NCBI GenBank assembly: GCA_009781565.1 | Contig: WQXV01000047.1 | Location: 1 to 7,660 of the forward strand | DNA length: 7,660 nt | Source: Actinomycetes bacterium | GTDB taxonomy: Bacteria > Actinomycetota > Coriobacteriia > WRKU01 | Direction: 5' to 3' | Shown here: positions 1-5,131 of the stretch, one piece after another | Position numbering within the stretch: position 1 is the stretch's first letter | How the letters are laid out: the number at the start of each line of letters is the position of its first letter | The notes under the pieces: generated by a model | What the model was told of the DNA's origin: nothing | Seen by the model: only the letters and a program-made list of their open reading frames with translations | Database searches by the model: none | Program-made: the position numbers and the translations under genes

Positions 1-34
1 ACTTGCAATGAAATCGGTGCAAATATACACTATG

Positions 35-103
35 GTTGGCATCTTAGCATATGTTTATCCAATAAATGCAGATACATATTAGTCGCAGCCAACATCTTTT
101 GGC
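35..103. repeat. Nested and competing inverted repeats downstream of the permease gene
   Basis: The first 116 bases hold no gene I can support and are AT-rich. GTTGGC (35-40) pairs with GCCAAC (88-93), and ATATGT (49-54) with ACATAT (74-79) inside it, separated on both sides by 8 bases. GCCAA (88-92) can instead pair with TTGGC (99-103) around 6 bases. The two foldings exclude each other. No T-run suited to termination follows. It may be a terminator, a processing site, or the leader of a next gene beyond the edge. Confidence 0.4.
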
Positions 104-116
104 GTGAGTGTTTTTC

Positions 117-983
117 TTAGACGACTCCCACCAAGACATTCTCCTCATGAGGTATTACCTGATCGGAATCAACATCGAGGCGTGGTGGTCGTTTTCCTTT
201 CGTAAGGGTACCGCCGACACTTCCGCTGTCTTGTTCTGCGAGTTTGTTCTCAAGGCGTGCGACAAATCTTCCCGTTGGAATGGTAACCGCCAAATAGAAC
301 AACGCTGCTAATACCAGGGGTGTCGAGTTCATGTTCTTAGATGAGAGGAGTTTCGCGCGCAACATTACCTCATAGATCGAAACTGTGGATAACAATGCGG
401 TATCCTTCAGAATCAAAATGAACTCACTCATAGAGGTCGGCAAAATGCGACGGATCGTCTGGGGCAAAATAACGTACGCCATCGCAAGTCTTGTTTTCAT
501 GCCCAGCGATCGTGCGGCTTCCATCTGCCCTTTCGGGATGGACTGAATACCTGCGCGCAGAATCTCTGCAAAATAGGCCGCAGAATTGCATGACAGAATA
601 ATGAACGAGCGCAACCAACTCGAAAAACTGATGCCTAAGAACTCGAAGCTTTTAAAGGGGGCGATAAGCATCTGATAAGCCGGAATCAAAGGCAAACTCA
701 TATATATCACCAAAATGAAGAGGATCATGGGCGTTCCGCGCACCACATCGATATATGCGGTGGCCAGCCAGTTAGCAAGTTTGACCCTGCTCATCTTCAT
801 AAAGGCAAGCGCAAGGCCCATGGGAATCGCGAGCAGGAAGCTCAGGACCCCCAGAATTATGGTGACGGGAAACCCTTTTGCGACAAAAGGTAATGACTCC
901 CACGCGATCTGTGGTGAAAAAAAGATGTGTGTTATAGGATTAGCTTCCCATCGAGTGAGAAACTGGGTCAACAGTCCGTCCAT
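117..983 (-). CDS. Amino acid ABC transporter permease (HisM/GlnP type)
   Basis: This is the membrane channel subunit that works with the binding protein upstream and an ATPase not in the window. It has 288 residues. Hydrophobic segments are clear at about 36-62, 86-103, 124-138, 187-205 and 222-237. The EAA loop that docks the ATPase is at 155-175 (EAARSLGM, then AMAYVILPQ), and VVRGTP (80-85) and NSAAYFAEILRAGIQSIPKGQ (133-153) are typical of the polar amino acid family. An N-terminal stretch of about 30 residues and a charged C-terminal tail of about 40 (249-288) make it longer than the usual 215-250. The ATG is preceded by AAGGAAAG with a longish gap of about 11 bases, so initiation may be modest. 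The single permease gene suggests a homodimer, unless a partner lies beyond the window. Confidence 0.93.
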   Translation of the reverse strand: MDGLLTQFLTRWEANPITHIFFSPQIAWESLPFVAKGFPVTIILGVLSFLLAIPMGLALAFMKMSRVKLANWLATAYIDVVRGTPMILFILVIYMSLPLIPAYQMLIAPFKSFEFLGISFSSWLRSFIILSCNSAAYFAEILRAGIQSIPKGQMEAARSLGMKTRLAMAYVILPQTIRRILPTSMSEFILILKDTALLSTVSIYEVMLRAKLLSSKNMNSTPLVLAALFYLAVTIPTGRFVARLENKLAEQDSGSVGGTLTKGKRPPRLDVDSDQVIPHEENVLVGVV

Positions 984-1006
984 GTCAGCTACCGCTTTCC
1001 TTCAGC

Positions 1007-1045
1007 AGAAAAAGAGTGCGTCCAAGACTGCAGGTTTGGACGCAC
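1007..1045 (-). terminator. Intrinsic terminator or attenuator between binding protein and permease genes
   Basis: GTGCGTCCAA (1045-1036 complement) and TTGGACGCAC (1025-1016 complement) form a perfect 10-bp stem around a 10-base loop; on the minus strand TCTTTTTCT follows at once (1015-1007). This is a textbook Rho-independent terminator for the direction of the genes. It lies 43 bases after the binding-protein stop and 23 bases before the permease ATG. No promoter for the permease was seen in the short remaining space, so partial read-through is the likely purpose: much binding protein, little permease. Confidence 0.88.
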
Positions 1046-1088
1046 CCCATAATGATCACTCTACTTGCAACGCATACTTCCTGTCGGC

Positions 1089-2003
1089 CTACAAGGTAAA
1101 GGCATCCAGCGCTTCCTCAACACTTATGTCGCCTGGTAGGAATATTGGCTCTACACCGAACCATCTCTTGTAGATCTCAGCGTAGGTTCCATCGGCTGCG
1201 AGATCTTTGAGCGCCTGATCGAGATCTGCTTTCATGGCTTCTCCTAGGGCATTCTTCTGGAAAGCCATGCCAAAGAATTGGTCGGACTCGATGGTCTCCA
1301 CGATCTTCGCACTGAACGCTGCATCCTTGACGAATTCGGTCGAGGAAGAGAGATCTTGGATGAGGACATCTGCGTCTCCCGCCAGCATGGATTGGAAGAG
1401 TGCGGTCGTATCAGGATTCAAGACATACTTGACTCCTGCTGGAAGGTTCGCTTCACCCCACGTATGAGCCGATGATCCACCCTGAACGGCTACACGGGCT
1501 CCATCCTTGATATCAGCAACACTGGTGATCTCCGAATCAGTGGGAACGCACAGCGCTAATGAATCCTGGTAATACGGTAGTCCGAAGAGAACTGACTCAG
1601 CACGCTCTGGCTTGATGGTAAGAGCAGAGGTGATCATGTCGAACTCTGTTCCGCCAGCAAGACCAGCAATGATAGCCTCGAAATCAAAGGTCTTGAACTC
1701 GAACGTAACGCCCAGTTTGTCACCGATGGCATTCATAAGATCGACATCGAAGCCTTGGAAGCCGTCACCATCGTCGGAAGCAAACTCAAAAGGCGGATAA
1801 TTGGTATCAGCACCGATGAGAACTGTCTTTCCATCTCCCTTTACCAACTCATCTGCCCAAGCAGGTCTCTCGACGGCAGCCTCATCGCTTGTAGTGGTGT
1901 CCACCGCTACCTCAGTGTCATCTGAAGCGCAGCCAACAAGCATCGTTGCGCTGAGAAGCAGCGCAAGCACGACCACCGCGAGCCAAAACACGCGGTTCTT
2001 CAT
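1089..2003 (-). CDS. Amino acid ABC transporter substrate-binding lipoprotein
   Basis: It captures a polar amino acid outside the membrane and delivers it to the permease. The protein has 304 residues. A hydrophobic signal (about 6-21) ends in the lipobox LVGC with C25, so it is a lipid-anchored binding protein. An acidic, Thr-rich linker (26-47) follows. The family 3 binding domain covers about 58-285: IGADTNYPPFEF (63-74), GFDVDLMNAIGDKLGV (84-99), the FDMITSALTIKPERAESVLF hinge region (121-140) and DADVLIQD (210-217). Substrate cannot be named from sequence alone. The ATG at 2003 is chosen because AGGGGG stands 8 bases upstream; an in-frame TTG seven codons earlier (2024) has no such site and would only lengthen the positively charged start. 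A hairpin with T-run separates it from the permease gene. Confidence 0.93.
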   Translation of the reverse strand: MKNRVFWLAVVVLALLLSATMLVGCASDDTEVAVDTTTSDEAAVERPAWADELVKGDGKTVLIGADTNYPPFEFASDDGDGFQGFDVDLMNAIGDKLGVTFEFKTFDFEAIIAGLAGGTEFDMITSALTIKPERAESVLFGLPYYQDSLALCVPTDSEITSVADIKDGARVAVQGGSSAHTWGEANLPAGVKYVLNPDTTALFQSMLAGDADVLIQDLSSSTEFVKDAAFSAKIVETIESDQFFGMAFQKNALGEAMKADLDQALKDLAADGTYAEIYKRWFGVEPIFLPGDISVEEALDAFTL

Positions 2004-2075
2004 AATAGGACCCCCTATTGTCAAATGGCGTTGTGGTTCTCCCTATGCCCACCTACGCCCCAATACTACCTGTTG

Positions 2076-2084
2076 ACTATAGCA
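2076..2084 (-). promoter_or_regulatory. Putative extended -10 promoter of the amino acid ABC operon
   Basis: The minus strand reads TGCTATAGT, an extended -10 with a 5/6 TATAAT match. The predicted start near 2069 would give a leader of about 65 nt before the binding-protein ATG. The -35 region at 16-18 bp (GGTCTT, AGGTCT) is weak. The box is the best candidate in the 181-base gap between the two genes; no repressor site or riboswitch was recognised there. Confidence 0.5.
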
Positions 2085-2129
2085 CGTTTCGGTCGCAAAG
2101 ACCTGCGCCTTACACTTGCATCACCTGCT

Positions 2130-2158
2130 AAGGAGGCTCGTCAGTCGCGAGCCTTCTT
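2130..2158. terminator. Hairpin after the DUF4870-like gene, possible terminator
   Basis: AAGGAGGCTCG (2130-2140) and CGAGCCTTCTT (2148-2158) form an 11-position stem around a 7-base loop, with one non-Watson-Crick position. It lies 27 bases beyond the stop of the DUF4870-like gene. No real T-run follows on the minus strand, and the odd pair is a G-U wobble only in the plus-strand RNA. It is therefore a weak terminator for the minus-strand gene, although a stem alone may suffice. It also separates that gene from the ABC operon promoter at 2076-2084. Confidence 0.45.
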
Positions 2159-2184
2159 GATACGATCTTGTGTGCGGTCTCAGT

Positions 2185-2712
2185 TTATTTGATGACCGTG
2201 AAATCCCCAATGATGGGCAGAGGCTTTTCCACTCCGTTGGCAGCATTGATGATACCGAGGATGGCAAAGCCGATCGGGATCAATCCCAGTATGCTCAACA
2301 GACTGAGCAGGCCGGTCAGCAAGAGGCCGAGGAACGGACTGGAAAAGAACGACGCGGCCACCATCAGTCCCAGTACACTTTGAATGATGGAGAAGATGAT
2401 GCTGTAGATCGCACCAGCGATGAACAGGATCGTCCCTTGATTGGTGTGGTATTTGACGAAGGACGAACGGGTGGCGTCTCCGGTCAGCAGCGGCACGAAG
2501 AACAACACGTAAGCCAGCATCGCCATACCTTTGTCGCGCTGGGTCAGTTCTCCTTGGTCAGAGATGTCGGGCACACTTACCGCATCCTCGGTGGTCTCAG
2601 TGACATTTTGTACCGCATCCTGGAAACCCTGACCGACTTTTTGGGCCACATCTTGGACGGTCTGGGTCGCGTTTTGGACGACTTCGTCGATCTTCTCGGT
2701 CTCAATTGGCAT
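2185..2712 (-). CDS. DUF4870-like membrane protein with amphipathic N-terminal region
   Basis: This is a predicted inner membrane protein of unknown function, 175 residues. Residues 1-60 are soluble and rich in Q, V, D and T. From about 8 to 45, VVQNATQ, TVQDVAQ, KVGQGFQ, DAVQNVT and ETTEDAV repeat with a seven-residue rhythm, suggesting an amphipathic helix or coiled coil. The remainder resembles DUF4870/Tic20-like small membrane proteins: a hydrophobic segment at about 62-77, the motif FVKYHTNQG at 85-93, hydrophobic stretches at about 94-124 and 125-157, and the ending GIINAANGVEKPLPIIGDF (153-171). GAGGGAG stands about 9 bases before the ATG. It is downstream of the structured RNA by 33 bases and probably shares its transcript. 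The family link is from motif memory; the fused N-terminal repeat is not usual for it. Confidence 0.82.
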   Translation of the reverse strand: MPIETEKIDEVVQNATQTVQDVAQKVGQGFQDAVQNVTETTEDAVSVPDISDQGELTQRDKGMAMLAYVLFFVPLLTGDATRSSFVKYHTNQGTILFIAGAIYSIIFSIIQSVLGLMVAASFFSSPFLGLLLTGLLSLLSILGLIPIGFAILGIINAANGVEKPLPIIGDFTVIK

Positions 2713-2745
2713 GCTCAGTCTCCCTCTGTACGTTTTCTCTTATAT

Positions 2746-2967
2746 GCTTTTAGCGGCTGACCTGGTCTTTGACCCCACACTCGCATACTGGAGCGTTCGC
2801 TTGAGATCATCTCACTACTAACCCTCTCGTCTTGCGACGGTACGACTTACCCCATAGATGCGCCATGCTCGCGTGATCTCTTTCGAGCATCACGTTTATG
2901 TGGATCCTTTCGGCCGCATCTGCCTTGGATTTGGAGTTACCTCCGCAACCACAGACCCGCTAAAAGC
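2746..2967 (-). ncRNA. Structured noncoding RNA of about 222 nt, probably a raiA-type RNA
   Basis: The ends pair perfectly: GCTTTTAGCGG (2967-2957 read on the minus strand) with CCGCTAAAAGC (2756-2746), 11 bp. Inside, in transcript order, are: GGAG-GUAA-CUCC (2944-2933); a 7-bp helix AGATGCG/CGCATCT (2921-2915 with 2862-2856) enclosing CGTGAT/ATCACG plus CUC-GAAA-GAG (2894-2872); CGUC-GCAA-GACG (2839-2828); UGAGA/UCUCA (2814-2802); ACGCUC/GAGUGU with one G-U pair (2796-2777); and GGUC-AAA-GACC (2774-2764). GNRA loops and the G-U pair exist only in the minus-strand RNA, which fixes the strand. Length, end-to-end helix and position beside comF fit the raiA motif RNA, whose role is poorly known; this assignment is from memory, without a covariance search. 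I see no SRP GGAAGCA motif, no tmRNA or RNase P core sequence, and no T-box. The RNA ends 33 bases before the next gene's ATG without a T-run, so it could also be a leader. Confidence 0.78.
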
Positions 2968-2973
2968 GTACCT

Positions 2974-2982
2974 ATTTTATCA
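2974..2982 (-). promoter_or_regulatory. Extended -10 promoter of the structured RNA
   Basis: The minus strand reads TGATAAAAT, an extended -10 (TGn plus TAAAAT). The expected start of transcription, 7 bases downstream, is position 2967, exactly the first base of the 5' arm of the RNA's closing helix. That match was not used to pick the box and so supports both calls. The -35 region (near ATGAGT) is poor, as is common with extended -10 promoters. It lies about 40 bases after the comF stop; comF read-through is also possible, since no T-rich terminator separates them. Confidence 0.65.
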
Positions 2983-3020
2983 CGTGTGGGTATGATACTC
3001 ATGACACTTCGTGGCTTTTT

Positions 3021-3725
3021 CTACCAGGCACGGGCAAGGACCGCACCGATAACGGTCTGGGCACCGCGATCGAGATACATCTGTGCAGCGCCATCCAATG
3101 TCGCGCCGGTGGTCAAAACATCGTCGACGATCAAGAGATTCGTGTCTGTGTGATCGACCTTGTCGTCAAGGTACTGGTATGAATCTCTTGCTTCTTGTTG
3201 TCTCTGTTCTCGGGTAAGCTTGCGCATATCGCGCCTATCGCGCCTCTTGAGGTATTGGGTGGCTTCAAGCCCGAGCCTGCGAGCCACACAGTGGGCAAGA
3301 ATGCCGGCATGGTCGTATCCGCGTTGCCGCAGTGCACGAACGCTCGGCGGTATCCAGGTGACCACCTCGATGGGCATCTCGTGTGCGATGCATTGAAAGG
3401 CGCAGTGCTGAGCCAGGAGGTCCCCGAGCAGCGGACCTAATCTGATCTCGAAAGCGTCTTTGTAGATGACGATGGCACGTGAGAGTGGTCCGTCGAGCTC
3501 TCCCAAGCACCACACCCGACTGAACGAGTGATCCTGTGTCTGGCATTCGGTACAGACCAGCTCGCCGTAGGGGGCACCACAGCGCGGACATGGATGGGTC
3601 GTTCGATACGTGCCCAGCTCTTCAATGCACGTATCGCAGAGCACCGAACCAGGACGTTCGCAGCCTGCACAACGGGTCGGTGCCAAAAGCTCAAGGAGTG
3701 CTTCTTTGATCACTTCATATGCCAT
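3021..3725 (-). CDS. comF: ComF family protein (zinc ribbon plus phosphoribosyltransferase domain)
   Basis: ComF/ComFC proteins are cytoplasmic and needed for uptake or handling of single-stranded DNA in natural transformation; the exact reaction is unsettled. The N-terminus has four cysteine pairs: C19/C22, C30/C33, C46/C49 and C58/C61, consistent with two zinc sites. RALRQRGYDHA at 130-140 is the ComF-typical motif. LLIVDDVLTTGAT at 197-209 is the PRPP-binding loop of type I phosphoribosyltransferases. The length of 234 is normal. I chose the ATG at 3725 because AAGG stands 8 bases upstream; a GTG three codons earlier (3734) is in frame but would overlap this ribosome binding site. The gene follows mtnA by 121 bases and is followed by the structured RNA. 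It could serve DNA repair rather than competence; no other com gene is in view. Confidence 0.92.
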   Translation of the reverse strand: MAYEVIKEALLELLAPTRCAGCERPGSVLCDTCIEELGTYRTTHPCPRCGAPYGELVCTECQTQDHSFSRVWCLGELDGPLSRAIVIYKDAFEIRLGPLLGDLLAQHCAFQCIAHEMPIEVVTWIPPSVRALRQRGYDHAGILAHCVARRLGLEATQYLKRRDRRDMRKLTREQRQQEARDSYQYLDDKVDHTDTNLLIVDDVLTTGATLDGAAQMYLDRGAQTVIGAVLARAW

Positions 3726-3733
3726 AGCGCGCA

Positions 3734-3766
3734 CCTTAGCATAGCGGTGCTAACTCAGTGCTAAGG
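3734..3766. promoter_or_regulatory. Inverted repeat with three TTAGCA half-sites overlapping the comF ribosome binding site
   Basis: CCTTAGCA (3734-3741) and TGCTAAGG (3759-3766) form a perfect 8-bp inverted repeat. A further TGCTAA lies at 3748-3753. The plus strand thus reads TTAGCA, 6 bases, TGCTAA, 5 bases, TGCTAA; the two direct copies are 11 bp apart, one helical turn. In the minus-strand transcript the downstream arm contains the AAGG ribosome binding site of comF, 8 bases before its ATG. The site may be a repressor operator, an RNA hairpin that hides the ribosome binding site, or both. No clear -10/-35 pair was found in the 121 bases between mtnA and comF. Confidence 0.5.
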
Positions 3767-3846
3767 ATCGATGAGTAGGTGATTACGATACGGCAAACGA
3801 TGACATAACTAGCGCTTGAACAGTCGTGCGATAAGATGAGCGAAGA

Positions 3847-5064
3847 TTACTCTTTTCCTTCGATCAAGTCGCGGATCGCTTTGCTCGGATCGCCCGTCTC
3901 GTTGTGGATGACCCCGAGCTCTGTGATGTAGGCTGTCACGTTCTTCGCAGGGGTCATATCGAATGCCGGGTTAAAACTCATGACCTGCGGTGGCGTGGTC
4001 CGAAACCATGCGTCGAAACTGTAGCCGCCCCCCTTGCGATCGATCGTCATGTGATGACCTTTCGACATAGGCAGCTCGCAGCTACCTTGCGCAGTCAGCG
4101 CATCCAACGCATGCGCGACGGTACTGTCACTCGGATCGAGTTTGCCGGTGACGGTGACTCCTTCGATCTCACGGGGATCTCTCTCTTCGATCTCAACATC
4201 GGCACCGCATGCGAGCGAGGTATCGACAGAGGTCGTGGGAGCGGCGACATAGAAGGGGATATCATGCTCTTTTGCCAGGACCGACAGGCCGTAGGTACCG
4301 ATCTTGTTGACCACGTCGCCGTTGGAGCAGATCCGATCCGCACCCAGTATGACGGCATCGACCCAGCCTTTTGCCATGACATCAGCTGCCATGCTGTCGG
4401 TGATCAGCGCCGAGGGTATGCCCACCTGCAAGAGCTCCCAGGCAGTCAGGCGACCACCCTGATTGAGCGGTCTTGTCTCATCGACCCAGACATGCTCTAC
4501 CTTGCCTTGCTCGAAAGCGGTAAAGATCACGCCCAGGGCGGTGCCGAAGAACACCGTCGCAAGCGATCCGGTGTTACAGTGGGTCAAGAACTTGGTGCCT
4601 TCACCGAACAATTCCGCACCAAAGGCTCCGAGCGCGCGATTGGCCGCCTCATCTTGCTCGGCCATCTCGTTGGCGCGCGCAACGATGCTCTCATGGAGCT
4701 CTTCAGCGCTCATACGGCGATCGTCCTTGATCAGATCGGCGATCTGTCCCACACCCCACGAGAGGTTGATCGCGGTCGGACGCGCATGCGCGATCTCTTC
4801 TGCGACCTGGCTGAAACGGGTCTTATACTCTTCGACATCCTCGATGAAGCGACCTTCGACCTGTGACCACAATGCCATCGCATAGGCTCCTGCCACACCA
4901 AGCGCTGGTGCGCCACGCACCGCTAGGGATTTGATCGCGGTTATGAGCCCTTGATAGGTATTGCACACTAATACATCACCCTGCAAAGGCAGACGGGTCT
5001 GATCGATCAGACGAACGGTATCATCTTCCCACCAGATGGTTCGGGGTAGATTCTCAACACTCAT
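3847..5064 (-). CDS. mtnA: S-methyl-5-thioribose-1-phosphate isomerase (with insertion)
   Basis: It isomerises the aldose methylthioribose-1-phosphate to methylthioribulose-1-phosphate in methionine salvage; the fold is that of the eIF-2B alpha/beta/delta family. RGAPA is at 50-54. THCNTGSLAT (161-170) holds the likely catalytic C163. ILGADRICSNGDVVNKIGTY (239-258) holds the likely catalytic D243. EERDPRE at 293-299 and NPAFDMTPA at 365-373 complete the family signature. Usual length is about 340-350, but this protein has 405 residues: between EERDPRE and NPAFD there are about 65 residues where relatives have about 17. The ATG is preceded by AAAGG at 7 bases. It lies 67 bases after thrB with no clear terminator between, so read-through from hom-thrB is possible. 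No other salvage gene (mtnK, pfs, mtnB) is visible. Confidence 0.92.
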   Translation of the reverse strand: MSVENLPRTIWWEDDTVRLIDQTRLPLQGDVLVCNTYQGLITAIKSLAVRGAPALGVAGAYAMALWSQVEGRFIEDVEEYKTRFSQVAEEIAHARPTAINLSWGVGQIADLIKDDRRMSAEELHESIVARANEMAEQDEAANRALGAFGAELFGEGTKFLTHCNTGSLATVFFGTALGVIFTAFEQGKVEHVWVDETRPLNQGGRLTAWELLQVGIPSALITDSMAADVMAKGWVDAVILGADRICSNGDVVNKIGTYGLSVLAKEHDIPFYVAAPTTSVDTSLACGADVEIEERDPREIEGVTVTGKLDPSDSTVAHALDALTAQGSCELPMSKGHHMTIDRKGGGYSFDAWFRTTPPQVMSFNPAFDMTPAKNVTAYITELGVIHNETGDPSKAIRDLIEGKE

Positions 5065-5131
5065 GTCTTACCTTTCTCACCGGTTGCGTACTCATATATG
5101 CACCATGCCACTCACGGTGCCACAGCCACGC

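Noticed and set aside
2170..2760. Plus-strand open frame of 196 codons across the DUF4870-like gene
   Set aside because: The minus-strand frame has membrane segments, a family motif and a good ribosome binding site; the plus-strand translation is low-complexity with no domain.
2746..2967. Riboswitch or housekeeping RNA readings of the comF-downstream RNA (c-di-AMP ydaO, T-box, cobalamin, 6S, SRP RNA, tmRNA)
   Set aside because: I could not find the conserved core of any: no T-box sequence, no SRP GGAAGCA loop, no tmRNA ends, and the fold is branched rather than a 6S-like rod. The c-di-AMP class shares a GCGGAGG-like string, but this is too little to claim.
2991..2996. TATGAT on the plus strand as a promoter reading toward comF antisense
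   Set aside because: No matching -35 and no supported plus-strand gene or RNA follows.
3736..3764. CIRCE element (HrcA operator) upstream of comF
   Set aside because: The TTAGCA/TGCTAA ends recall CIRCE, but the 9-base arms are not kept and the centre is 11 bases, not 9; comF is also not a heat-shock gene.
3904..4866. Plus-strand open frame of 320 codons opposite mtnA
   Set aside because: It lies wholly antisense to a gene with clear family motifs, has no recognisable domain, and its residue makeup (rich in R, H, C, D) is that of a shadow of biased codons.
5099..5121. GCACC/GGTGC hairpin between thrB and mtnA as a terminator
   Set aside because: The stem is only 5 bp with an 11-base loop, and no T-run follows on the minus strand.
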